Assembly (NCBI RefSeq): GCF_004299445.1
Contig: NZ_SCTC01000077.1
Coordinates: 1-64,000, forward strand
Reading direction: 5' to 3'
Origin: Phenylobacterium sp.
GTDB lineage: Bacteria; Pseudomonadota; Alphaproteobacteria; Caulobacterales; Caulobacteraceae
Length of the DNA stretch: 64,000 bases
In this document: positions 7,958 to 16,280 of the stretch, in pieces
Layout: each line of letters starts with the position of its first letter
How positions within the stretch are numbered: position 1 is the stretch's first letter
The notes under the pieces: generated by a model
Databases searched by the model: none
What the model saw: only the letters and a program-made list of their open reading frames with translations
What the model was told of the DNA's origin: nothing
Program-made: the position numbers and the translations under genes

Positions 7958-9010
7958 ATGGTCTTCAGCGGCATGAGCAAGGCGTCCCGGCAAATGATGC
8001 TGTGCGGCGCGACAGTGGCCCTGGCCGTCGTCGCCGCGGGGTGCGCCCGCAGCGCGCCGCGTGAGCTCCGCGCCAACCCCGCCAACGCTGCGAACGTCCT
8101 GTCCTCGGCGCGCGATGGCGACACGGTGGTCCTCACCAAGGGCGTCTACAAGCTGCTGCGCCTGCCGAAGCGGACCTTCGCCAAGCCTCTCGTCATCGAC
8201 GCCAGCGCGGCCACCATCGAAGGCCTGTCCGGCAAGGACGTCGACGGCTTGGAGATCCGCGGCGGGACGTTCCGCCTGCCGCCGCCCTTCATCAGCCAGA
8301 AGAACGGCCGGTTGGTTTATCATCAGGGCGTCCGCCTGGATCAGGTGAAGAACATCCGCCTGGTCGGCATCACGATGATGGGTCCGGGCGCTTACCCGGA
8401 TGCACCGCCCGACACCTTCGGCGATGGCACCGGCGTCCTGATCGCGCAGAGCGAGGGCATCGAAGTGGCCGACAGCAAGTTTGCGGGCCTGAAGAACGGC
8501 GTGGTCATGAGCCGGGTCGCCAAGTTCCGCATCTTGCGCAACACGCTCGAGGGCCAGCGTTCGGACGGCATCAACGTCGGCGAAGGCCGCGAGGGCCTGA
8601 TCGAAGGCAACGAGTGCCGCGGCACCAAGATCCGCGACAACGAGCACCCCGACTGCATCCAGCTGTTCTCGCGCCCCACCTCCGCGCCGACGGCCGACAT
8701 CGTCATCCGCAAGAACCGCGTCACCGGCGACACCCAGGGCATCTTCCTGGGTAACAAGACGCGCGAGGGCGTGAACGACGGCGGGTTCGACCGCATACTC
8801 ATTGAGGATAACGACCTCAATGTCAGCTTCCCGAACGCCATCGCCCTGGTCGACGCGCGTAGCTCGACGATCCGCAACAACCGGATCGAGACCTTCCCCG
8901 GCGCAAAATGGATCGCGCGCCTGAACACGCGTGGCGAGATCGCCCTGTGTGGCAACGTCGTGAAGGCCGGAGCCGGCAAGTCCAGTATGAAGGATCCGTC
9001 GTGCAAATAG
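7958..9010 (+). CDS. Right-handed parallel beta-helix lipoprotein
   Basis: A 350-residue protein. The N-terminal signal ends in VVAAGC, a lipobox, so it is predicted to be lipid-anchored in the envelope. The body has the repeating short beta-strand pattern of right-handed beta-helix proteins (polysaccharide lyase/chondroitinase-B-like): RDGDTVVLTKGVYK, GLEIRGGTFRLP, GINVGEGREGLIEGNEC, DGGFDRILIEDNDLN, SSTIRNNRIET. Such proteins often bind, cleave or epimerise acidic polysaccharides; the catalytic residues cannot be assigned. The ATG at 7958 is weakly preferred; MSKASRQMM at 7973 is equally plausible. It precedes the flippase gene by 13 bases, so one transcript is likely. Confidence 0.75.
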   Translation: MVFSGMSKASRQMMLCGATVALAVVAAGCARSAPRELRANPANAANVLSSARDGDTVVLTKGVYKLLRLPKRTFAKPLVIDASAATIEGLSGKDVDGLEIRGGTFRLPPPFISQKNGRLVYHQGVRLDQVKNIRLVGITMMGPGAYPDAPPDTFGDGTGVLIAQSEGIEVADSKFAGLKNGVVMSRVAKFRILRNTLEGQRSDGINVGEGREGLIEGNECRGTKIRDNEHPDCIQLFSRPTSAPTADIVIRKNRVTGDTQGIFLGNKTREGVNDGGFDRILIEDNDLNVSFPNAIALVDARSSTIRNNRIETFPGAKWIARLNTRGEIALCGNVVKAGAGKSSMKDPSCK

Positions 9011-9023
9011 GCTTGTCGCGAGC

Positions 9024-10442
9024 GTGAGACGCGGCGCCAAGATCTTCCTGATCGCCTCGCTGGTGGCGCAGGCCGCGGCGCTCGTGCGCTATGTGATCCT
9101 GGCCCGGATGCTCGGGCCGGCCGAACTCGGCCTCGCCGCCACGCTGATCCTCACCGCCCAGTTCTTCGAGAGCCTCAGCGACACAGGCGCCAACCGCTAC
9201 GTGGTCCAGGACGCCCGAGGCCATACGTCCGAGGTGATGGGACTGGTCCACATGATCCTGGCCGGGCGAGGGATCCTGCTGGCAGCCGCCCTGGCCCTGA
9301 CGGCCGGCCTGGTCGCCGATCTCTACAAGGCGCCGATCCTGGCCCCCGGACTGATCGCGCTGGGGCTGACTCAGGTGATTCTGGGCTTCCAGAACCTGGA
9401 GGTGCGCCGCGTCCAGCGCGACGGGGACTTCCGTCCCGAAGCGGTGATGACCATCGCCGGCGAGGTCACGTCGGCCATCGCGATCGCCGCGGCGGCCTGG
9501 ATCGTTCGCGACCATACCGCGGTCATCTATGGCCTGACGGCGCGGGCCCTGATCATGCTGATCGTGTCGCACGTCATGGCGGAGCGACGCTATGCGTGGG
9601 CCTTCGGGAAGGCGGACGCGGTGGCCTTCTCGCGCTTCGCCTCCCCGCTCTTCCTCAACGGCTTGCTGCTGTTCTTCGGCTCGCAGGGCGACCGGATTCT
9701 GGTCGGCGCGTCGCTGGGCGCCGAGGGGCTCGGCTACTACAGCGCGATTATCCTGCTCATCTACTACCCGGCCGCCGCGCTCTCCCGGTTCGTGGCGAGC
9801 CTGCACATGCCCAACGTGGCGCGCACCCGCGACAATCCCGAGAAGTTCGCGCGCGAACGCGAGCAACTGGGCGGCCGGGCCGTGCTGTTGTCCACCGCCA
9901 TGCTGCTGGGCTTCTGCCTGGCGGGCCCCCTGTTCGCGCCGCTTCTCTATGGTCACGCGTTCGCCCAGCCGCTGCCGATGTTCGCCGCGCTGGCGCTGCT
10001 TCAGGCCGTGCGCCTGGCCCGTTGCTGGCCCACCACCCTTGCCCTGGGCACGGGTGACAGCTTCAGCGTGCTCGCCGCCAACGTGGTCAGGGTCGTCGCC
10101 CTGCCGGCCGCCATATTCGCCTACAAGGCCTGGCCGTCCGTCTACGCGATCGTCGGCGCCTTCATCCTCGGCGAACTGCTGTCGCTCGCCACCGCCCTCA
10201 TCTACCAGTGGCGCCGTCGCGTGGTGCGGGCCCGCCGCGAGTTCGTGCGCTCATTCCTGTTCACCCTCGTGGGCAGCGTCGCAGTGGCGCTCAGCGCCAC
10301 GCTGCAGGAAAGGATGTGGGCCTGGTCGGCTGGCGTGGCCGTGGTGCTTCTGGGGACCTTGGCGCTGCACGCCTGGACCGAGCGGCCGACCATCCTGCAC
10401 GCGTGGGGGCTGGTGAGATCTCGCATCTTCCGGCGCGCCTGA
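9024..10442 (+). CDS. Oligosaccharide flippase (Wzx/MATE-like)
   Basis: A 472-residue polytopic inner-membrane protein with about 12-14 hydrophobic segments and the polysaccharide-synthesis flippase profile (KIFLIASLVAQAAALVRYVI, ILARMLGPAELGLAATLILT at the N-terminus). It would move lipid-linked repeat units to the periplasmic face for polymerisation. The start is a GTG at 9024. It is the only Wzx candidate in the window, and is therefore probably the flippase for the polymer made by this locus. It is convergent with the EpsI gene. Confidence 0.85.
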   Translation: MRRGAKIFLIASLVAQAAALVRYVILARMLGPAELGLAATLILTAQFFESLSDTGANRYVVQDARGHTSEVMGLVHMILAGRGILLAAALALTAGLVADLYKAPILAPGLIALGLTQVILGFQNLEVRRVQRDGDFRPEAVMTIAGEVTSAIAIAAAAWIVRDHTAVIYGLTARALIMLIVSHVMAERRYAWAFGKADAVAFSRFASPLFLNGLLLFFGSQGDRILVGASLGAEGLGYYSAIILLIYYPAAALSRFVASLHMPNVARTRDNPEKFAREREQLGGRAVLLSTAMLLGFCLAGPLFAPLLYGHAFAQPLPMFAALALLQAVRLARCWPTTLALGTGDSFSVLAANVVRVVALPAAIFAYKAWPSVYAIVGAFILGELLSLATALIYQWRRRVVRARREFVRSFLFTLVGSVAVALSATLQERMWAWSAGVAVVLLGTLALHAWTERPTILHAWGLVRSRIFRRA

Positions 10443-10485
10443 CCTCACCGAGACGGGTCGGCCAAGTCGCGTCGACTGGGGCGGC

Positions 10486-11178
10486 CTAACCCAGTGCGTT
10501 CGAGAGCTTGGTGCCGATGAAGGCCTTGCGGCGCGCCATCGGGATCGACCGCAGAAACTGCGGGACGAACTTCTCCAGCATCTTGAAGGACTCGTTCGAG
10601 TCGTCACCCAGGGCCGAAAGACGCACCAGGATACCGTCGGGCACGATGCCTTCGATCGATTGATCGATCCGCGTCTGACGCTGCTCGCCCGCACTCTGCG
10701 GCAGCGCCTCGCCGAGGCGGGTCCAGTAGATGATGTTTTCGGTGCGCTCCTTGGTGTAGGCAATCACCTTGCGCGCCGGCAGCATCACGCCGCCACCCAG
10801 TGCAACCGTCGCCGGCTCGCTCAGGCGCACGTTGAACCCCACGGCCGGATAGCAGGACTCGGGCCTGTGCAGCTGCAGCAGGTCGCTCTGCGTGTCGCCA
10901 TAGGCCGCAAGCAGCATCACCCCGTCGCCCGTCTCGTCGTCGAAATAGGTGCGCGGAACGATCTCGCTGTAGAGCGCACGGGTCAGGCTGCCGTCGAGCT
11001 CCGGGCCGATGTAGTCGGCGCTGCGCTCGGATGACCATGTGCCGAATGACTCCGGGAGCGACTTGTCGATGGTGACGCCGCTTTGCAGAAGGCGCAGCTT
11101 GTGACGGGGACGCAGGGCCTCGGCGGCGCCCAGGGCGCCGACTCCCAGCGCGCCGAAGATGAGATATCGGCGGTTCAT
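10486..11178 (-). CDS. epsI: EpsI family exosortase-associated protein (V-type)
   Basis: A 230-residue protein with an N-terminal signal/anchor (MNRRYLIFGALGVGALGAAE) and an EpsI domain in the periplasm: PESFGTWSS, LALYSEIVPRTYFD-type region, LLAAYGDTQSDLLQLHRPES, and CYPAVGFNV. EpsI is the regular companion of exosortases, often fused to them; its exact role is not settled. Its ATG overlaps the stop of the exosortase gene by four bases. The separate, non-fused form with a V-type exosortase fits alphaproteobacterial systems. Confidence 0.88.
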   Translation of the reverse strand: MNRRYLIFGALGVGALGAAEALRPRHKLRLLQSGVTIDKSLPESFGTWSSERSADYIGPELDGSLTRALYSEIVPRTYFDDETGDGVMLLAAYGDTQSDLLQLHRPESCYPAVGFNVRLSEPATVALGGGVMLPARKVIAYTKERTENIIYWTRLGEALPQSAGEQRQTRIDQSIEGIVPDGILVRLSALGDDSNESFKMLEKFVPQFLRSIPMARRKAFIGTKLSNALG

Positions 11179-12050
11179 GCGGGGGCTCCCGAACGCACCC
11201 GCAGCAGGCGGGAGGCCACGTTGTCGATGGCGAACATCAGCACCAGGGCCACGGCGAAGAGGAACAGGCCCGCCGTCACGTGCAGGAAGCCCTGCCCCAC
11301 GGCGTCGCCGAAGTGATAGGTCAGCAGGATCAGCGTCACGATCCGCAGCACGTTGGCGGTCACCGCCACGGGGATGATCAGGCAGAGCAGGAACAGTGAG
11401 TAGCGCCAGCCGGCGTTGCGCAGCAGGTAGATGTAAAACAGCGTGATCGCGATCAGGCCGATGAGCGAGTTCAGACCCGAACAGGCGTCCTCGACCAGCA
11501 GCTGGTAGGGACCGGCCGTCATCGTGACCCCCTCGCGGACGATGGGGATGCCCATCGGCTCGACGACCCCGAAGGACAGCACCGAGACTAGCAGCTTCAG
11601 GGGCGCCGTGAACTGGTCGATGACCCAGCCAGGCAGCGGCAGCAGTAGCGCCAAGTACAGCAACGGGAACCAGTTCTTGGCCAGCGTCCGGACGCCGAAT
11701 CGGTCGTGCATCAGCGACATGGCGAAACCGTAGAGACCGGCCGCCTCAAGGCTGATGATGTCGTAGGCGCGTCCGAACACGTACATCGGAATCGACACGA
11801 GAATACCGAGGGCGGTCAGGGCGATATGGCCCGGACGCGCCTCTTCAGTCATCGAGGGAAGCTTGCGCCAGACCAGCCAGAGGCCGGTGGCCAGCACGAT
11901 GGGACCGTGCGCGCCGATATCCCTGGACCAAACCTGGACACCCAGGCGGTACAGAGTCGGCGCCGCGAGCGCCACAGCCAGCAGAATCCAGGGTCCTCGC
12001 GACAGGAGCCAAGCCCTGTCGATCGTCTGTACGTCTCCGGCGGCCGTCAC
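11175..12050 (-). CDS. xrtV: Exosortase (XrtV-type)
   Basis: A 291-residue integral membrane transpeptidase-like enzyme with about eight hydrophobic segments. The catalytic signature is clear: Cys190 in LLVEDACSGLNS, Arg236 in VTANVLRI, and a downstream His (most likely His257 in GQGFLHVTAG; His246 is also nearby). Exosortases recognise the C-terminal PEP-CTERM signal, cleave it and probably transfer the protein to an acceptor. The type V assignment rests on the alphaproteobacterial context, the separate EpsI and the PEPxxWA-CTERM protein encoded at 36542-37198. It is part of the leftward polysaccharide-export operon. Confidence 0.9.
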   Translation of the reverse strand: MTAAGDVQTIDRAWLLSRGPWILLAVALAAPTLYRLGVQVWSRDIGAHGPIVLATGLWLVWRKLPSMTEEARPGHIALTALGILVSIPMYVFGRAYDIISLEAAGLYGFAMSLMHDRFGVRTLAKNWFPLLYLALLLPLPGWVIDQFTAPLKLLVSVLSFGVVEPMGIPIVREGVTMTAGPYQLLVEDACSGLNSLIGLIAITLFYIYLLRNAGWRYSLFLLCLIIPVAVTANVLRIVTLILLTYHFGDAVGQGFLHVTAGLFLFAVALVLMFAIDNVASRLLRVRSGAPA

Positions 12051-12060
12051 GATTGCACTC

Positions 12061-12750
12061 TCAAGCCTGATTAAGGACCGCGCCGATCACACGGGCGCCA
12101 TCTTCCTGCAAGTCTCTTGCCAGATGCTCGACGTCCTTGATCCGCGTGATGTTCGTCCGCGCGACGACCAGGGCATAGCCGATGATGCTGGCGACCCGCA
12201 GCGCATCGGAGCTGTCGCTCGTGGGCGGGGTGTCGATGATGGTGAACTCGTAATCGCGCAGGCACCGGTCGATAAGCCTGCGGAAGCCGCCACCGCCCAA
12301 CAGTTCCTCGCCGATATCCATCATGCCGTCGGCATATAGGATCGACAGGTTTGGAAGGACTTCGCTGTGTACGTTTTCGGTCGGCGAAGCCCCCAGCGCC
12401 GCCTGCCGCCGGATATCGATCGGCTCTTCCGGCCGGATGAAGTCGCGCAGCCCTGGCGAGCGTAGGTTGCCGTCGATCAGCAGCGTCGAGACCCCGACCT
12501 GCGACATGGCGACAGCAAGGTTGGCGGCCGTGAAAGTGCACCCGACTCCGGGCTTCGGACCGCAGATCGCCAGGCCTCGGCGCCCGTCGTTCAGGTGTCG
12601 CGCGATCACGTGAGTCCGGATCGTGCGCACGGCCTCGGCCTCGCCGGGCCGACCCTCGGTCAGGGTGACGAGATCGGGCGAGAACGTGTACCGCCGCTCA
12701 GCAGGTTCGGCTTCGGCTCGCGGGGCGAGCTTCTGAGCTTCCTCGGACAT
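12061..12750 (-). CDS. BY-kinase-like (CpsD/CapB/Wzc-C-like) P-loop protein with degenerate Walker A
   Basis: A 229-residue cytoplasmic protein related to the ATPase half of bacterial tyrosine kinases that pair with Wzz proteins. Walker A' (LLIDGNLR, about 90-97) and Walker B (IIDTPPT, about 171-177) are present. The P-loop reads GPKPGVGCTF, so Cys71 replaces the lysine of the usual GEGKS/T, and the C-terminus (VLNQA) has no tyrosine cluster. Autophosphorylation is therefore doubtful. It overlaps the end of the Wzz-like gene by one base (TGATG), the typical arrangement of a split Wzc such as HfsA/HfsB. It may have a structural or weak ATPase role. Confidence 0.8.
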   Translation of the reverse strand: MSEEAQKLAPRAEAEPAERRYTFSPDLVTLTEGRPGEAEAVRTIRTHVIARHLNDGRRGLAICGPKPGVGCTFTAANLAVAMSQVGVSTLLIDGNLRSPGLRDFIRPEEPIDIRRQAALGASPTENVHSEVLPNLSILYADGMMDIGEELLGGGGFRRLIDRCLRDYEFTIIDTPPTSDSSDALRVASIIGYALVVARTNITRIKDVEHLARDLQEDGARVIGAVLNQA

Positions 12751-14108
12751 CAGGACTTCGCCGATTGGGGTCGGAGGCTGGGCATCGACGGCAGAGCCGG
12801 GATCAGGCTGCGCCAGCCGCGACGGGACTTGGGCTTTTCAGCCTGGATCACACCCAGCACTGGTGCGCCGATCGCCAGAGCCACATCCTCGGCGCTGCGG
12901 ACTCTGCGGCCCACCAGTTCCAAGACGAGGCCGACCAGCAGGCCGAAGATCGCGCCCAGAGGGAGGGCGCTCCCCACGATGAGGCCCTTGTTCGGGAACA
13001 CCGGGTTCTGCGGCGTCACGGCCGCGCCCAGCGGCGTGACGCCCGTCACCGCGACTTCCGCTTCCTGGCGCAGCTGGGCGGCGCGAGTGGCGGCCTGATT
13101 GTACTGGTCGCGACGAAGGTTGACGTCGGCCTGCATCAGCCGCAGGCGCTCGACTTGCTCGCGCTGCGCCATGACCTTGGCCTTCTGGGCCTCGAGCATG
13201 CCGCTGCTGGCGCGGGCGGCGCTTACAGCGGCGGCGCTCGCAGCGCCCCCGGCGTTGCGCTCACGCGCGACCTGGGCCGCAAGCAGTTCACGACGGCGAC
13301 GCATTTCCAGCAGCTGTGGGTGGTTCGGGCCCAGCGTCTTGCTCGCCTGGCTGAGTTCGGCCTCAAGCAGCGCCAGACTGTTCTCGCTCGGAGACGCGGC
13401 CCCGCCGGCGGCCGGGGCGATGATGGGCGTGGCGCCCTGCGAGGCCAACGCGGCCAGGCGGGCCGACTCCAGGTCGACCTGACCATCCTGCAGGACAATC
13501 CCCGTCTCACGTTCGAAATTCGCCTTGGCCTCCTCGGACCGCAGCAGCAACCCCTTCGCCTTCTCGGCCTGGGTCTCATACCATTCGGCGTTCCGCTTGG
13601 CCGCCTCCTGCCGTGACTGTAGCGCGAGGTCGACGTAGGCCTTGCGGAGCGCTTCGGTCACTTCCTTAGCGCGCGTAGGCGAAGCCGAGGTGTAGGTTAT
13701 TTCCAGGATATTGCTGCCTTCGATCAGGCGCGCTTTCGTCCCCTCGACGATCTCCTTCGAGGCCCACGAACGGAAATCGATGTGGCTGTCCTTGACCTGA
13801 TTCTTGAACCAATTCTGGACCGCCGGGTTCGTCGCCCACCCCAGATTGTCGACCACGCGGCCCGCCACCTGATAGTCCTTCACCAGCTCGACCTGCGTCT
13901 TCGAATAGGCGCGCACGAACGGCGAGGAGATCACCTGACCTGTAACCGGGTCAGGCTTGACGATGTCGAGCATCACACGCGACTGGGCCTCGTAGCGAGG
14001 CGTCGCCAGCTGGACGAACACCACGGCGCCGATCAAGGCCACAGCGGCGCAGCCGCTGATGATCAGCCGATAAGCCCAAAGGATTCGGAGGAACTGAAAG
14101 ACGTTCAT
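12750..14108 (-). CDS. Wzz/GumC-family polysaccharide co-polymerase
   Basis: A 452-residue inner-membrane protein. An N-terminal transmembrane helix (about 15-36) leads to a Wzz domain with YEAQSRVMLDIVKPDPVTGQ and the typical GSNILEITYTS element. A long coiled-coil region (about 170-360) includes LGPNHPQLLEMRRRRE. A second helix (about 375-400, LPLGAIFGLLVGLVLELVG) is followed by a short cytoplasmic tail. Such proteins set chain length and link polymerisation to export. There is no fused kinase; the ATPase-like partner is the next gene. A close paralogue with the same layout is encoded at 34953-36332. Confidence 0.88.
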   Translation of the reverse strand: MNVFQFLRILWAYRLIISGCAAVALIGAVVFVQLATPRYEAQSRVMLDIVKPDPVTGQVISSPFVRAYSKTQVELVKDYQVAGRVVDNLGWATNPAVQNWFKNQVKDSHIDFRSWASKEIVEGTKARLIEGSNILEITYTSASPTRAKEVTEALRKAYVDLALQSRQEAAKRNAEWYETQAEKAKGLLLRSEEAKANFERETGIVLQDGQVDLESARLAALASQGATPIIAPAAGGAASPSENSLALLEAELSQASKTLGPNHPQLLEMRRRRELLAAQVARERNAGGAASAAAVSAARASSGMLEAQKAKVMAQREQVERLRLMQADVNLRRDQYNQAATRAAQLRQEAEVAVTGVTPLGAAVTPQNPVFPNKGLIVGSALPLGAIFGLLVGLVLELVGRRVRSAEDVALAIGAPVLGVIQAEKPKSRRGWRSLIPALPSMPSLRPQSAKS

Positions 14109-14118
14109 GGCGCTCTCG

Positions 14119-14958
14119 TCAGAATAGCCGTTCGCCGATTTCGATCACGTCGCCCGGCTCGACCTTGGAATCGAGATCGACCTTCGTCTTCTTGCCCCCG
14201 CGGCTGACGGTGACTTTCTTGTCCGAGCCGGACTCGGCCAGGCCGCCCGCCCGCGCGATCGCAGTACGAACCGTCGTATCGCCGGTCAGCGTCAGCTGCC
14301 CCGGGGAATTGACCTTGCCGGAAACGTAGAACGTCTCGGCCAGAGGTGCGAAGATCTTGTCGCCAGCCCGAACGAACGGATCCTGCGCGTCGCCGCCGGT
14401 CGAAAGCTCGCGGATCGGATACTTGCGCTCTTCGCCGTTGGCCGAACGGACCAGTAGGTAGTCGGCCGCGGTGTCCCGCACCCCGCCCACACGGGCCAGA
14501 ATTTCGGAAAGACGATAGGGCCGGTTGATCGGGATAAGGCCGGGCGAACCGATGGAGCCCAGGACGGTCACGTAGCGGCTGGCGTATCCGACCACCTCGA
14601 CGGTGACCACCGGATCCGAGAAGAACCCGCCCGAGACCAGCGCCTTGCGAACAGCTTCAGAGACCTCCGCGGTCGTGCGATCGGCCACCGGCACCTTGCC
14701 GATGAGCGGGAGCTGGATCGTCCCGTCAGCCTGAACGCGCGTGCGGCCGCTGAAGTCCTGGCGCCCTAGCAGCCCGACCTCGATCACGTCGTCACGGCCC
14801 AGGATGTAGGCGGACGATGCGGAGTCTGCGATGCCCGCCGCCGGCGGCGGGCTGGTGGCGTTCGTCGTGGAGGCGGCAGGTTGTTGCGCCTGCGCGCTCG
14901 CGCTCGCCGCGGCAAAAAGGCCGGCAGCAAGGACAGCGCAGAAGGTACGAGTGCTCAT
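14119..14958 (-). CDS. Polysaccharide export (OPX/Wza-like) protein, short form
   Basis: A 279-residue periplasmic protein with a Sec signal peptide (cleavage near SASAQAQ) and no lipobox cysteine. A Poly_export domain (about 45-130, YILGRDDVIEVGLLGRQDFS) is followed by two SLBB-like domains (about 130-210, RYVTVLGSIGSPGLI; about 210-279, TFYVSGKVNSPGQLTL). The protein ends directly after the last SLBB at EIGERLF, so it lacks the C-terminal outer-membrane helix of classical Wza. It probably needs a separate outer-membrane barrel, and the gene just upstream encodes one. Confidence 0.87.
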   Translation of the reverse strand: MSTRTFCAVLAAGLFAAASASAQAQQPAASTTNATSPPPAAGIADSASSAYILGRDDVIEVGLLGRQDFSGRTRVQADGTIQLPLIGKVPVADRTTAEVSEAVRKALVSGGFFSDPVVTVEVVGYASRYVTVLGSIGSPGLIPINRPYRLSEILARVGGVRDTAADYLLVRSANGEERKYPIRELSTGGDAQDPFVRAGDKIFAPLAETFYVSGKVNSPGQLTLTGDTTVRTAIARAGGLAESGSDKKVTVSRGGKKTKVDLDSKVEPGDVIEIGERLF

Positions 14959-14969
14959 GTTCGCCTCTT

Positions 14970-16190
14970 CTAGAAACTCGTCTGGGCCGAGACCCCGATG
15001 CGGGTGGCAGTATAGGTGAATTGCGGCAGGTTCGCGTTTCGATCCTCGTACCGAATGTTGAGCGCGACGCTCACCCTGTCGTTCGGCGAGAATGATACGT
15101 TGCCATATATGGCGCCGGTTTCAGCGTTCGTGACGACCAGCAGCGCCGAGGCAGTGTCGGCGTTTGAATTGATCTTCTGCCACGAATAACCAGCTTCAAA
15201 GCCCAAGCGATCGCCCGCTTGATACCGGACGATAGCGTCGGCCTTAGTCGCCTTGTCGAACGTCTTGCCCACCTGCTGCGACGGCGTGATGTTGCGGCTT
15301 CCGCGCACCTCGAACTCGATGCGCTCGCCCAGGCCGTAGGTCACGTCTGCGCTGTAGGTTTTGGAATTGAAGCTCTGGTCCACGCCCGGTGGCGAGAACT
15401 CGCGCTTGAAGTGGGTCAGGCCGCCCTGCCCCGTCACCGTCAGACGCTGGCCGAACTTGCGGCTGTAGCCCACGAAGTACGACTGGGTGAAGAATCCATC
15501 TCCCACCGGTCGGGTCGGAATGATGCGATTTGGGAACTCGGTGCTGCTGTAGGCGAAGCCCGCCGAAAACGTGCCGAGCGACGGGCGCGTGTAGAGAAGC
15601 TGGACATTGGCCAGTTCGGTGGTCGTGTCCGACTCCTTCACGGTTCGGGCCGAGTTCTTCACATCCGAACGCTGAACCATGAACGAGGCCCCCGGGCCGG
15701 ACGACCGCGCGCATTGCGCGCCGACCCCGGTGGCGACCACCTGCTGAAGGTTCTTCGTCGTACCCACATCGAGGCTGGCCAGATCTGATTGGGCGGCCTG
15801 GTAGCTTCCGAACAGGACCGGACGACAGGGTCCGAGCACGCCCCCGACGCCGCCCGAAACCTTGGCGCGTCGGCGGTCCAACTCGTCGTTGTAGCGGTGG
15901 AAGGCATAGCCCACATCGCCGTTCAGGAATACCGATTGGCGGCCGAAGGGTTGCACGAGCGCGACGGTCACCGCCGGCAGGAGCACATAGTCGTCCTTCG
16001 ACAGATTGCGCTGGGCCGTGAGCGCGGAACTCGAGCGTGATATATTGTTGTCGTAGTAGGCCTCGGCGCGCGCGCCGACTTTCCACTCACGCTTGTTCTG
16101 AACGACCGGCATCTCCTGCGCCGTCGCCAGCGCAGGCAGAAGAGTCCCAAGAGTTAATGCGGCTCCTCGGGCCAGCGCCTTCAATCTCAT
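14970..16190 (-). CDS. Outer-membrane beta-barrel protein of the exopolysaccharide/exosortase locus
   Basis: A 406-residue protein with a signal peptide (cleavage near ALATAQ). Nearly the whole mature part is alternating amphipathic strands rich in aromatic residues (WKVGARAEAYYDNN, GFAYSSTEF, YFVGYSRKFGQRL, VALNIRYEDRNANLP), and it ends in a C-terminal phenylalanine (VSAQTSF), which is the signature of outer-membrane barrels. Related barrels are regular members of exosortase-linked polysaccharide loci. It is the first gene of the leftward operon and is 11 bases upstream of the OPX gene, so a joint role in carrying the polymer across the outer membrane is likely. Confidence 0.8.
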   Translation of the reverse strand: MRLKALARGAALTLGTLLPALATAQEMPVVQNKREWKVGARAEAYYDNNISRSSSALTAQRNLSKDDYVLLPAVTVALVQPFGRQSVFLNGDVGYAFHRYNDELDRRRAKVSGGVGGVLGPCRPVLFGSYQAAQSDLASLDVGTTKNLQQVVATGVGAQCARSSGPGASFMVQRSDVKNSARTVKESDTTTELANVQLLYTRPSLGTFSAGFAYSSTEFPNRIIPTRPVGDGFFTQSYFVGYSRKFGQRLTVTGQGGLTHFKREFSPPGVDQSFNSKTYSADVTYGLGERIEFEVRGSRNITPSQQVGKTFDKATKADAIVRYQAGDRLGFEAGYSWQKINSNADTASALLVVTNAETGAIYGNVSFSPNDRVSVALNIRYEDRNANLPQFTYTATRIGVSAQTSF

Positions 16191-16280
16191 GTTATAGAGC
16201 CCTCGGGTTCACGCGTGTTTGACCCATCAGTTGCTAACTATCAACTAAGGCGAGAACGTGTATAGGCGTCGGCCTCGAAC

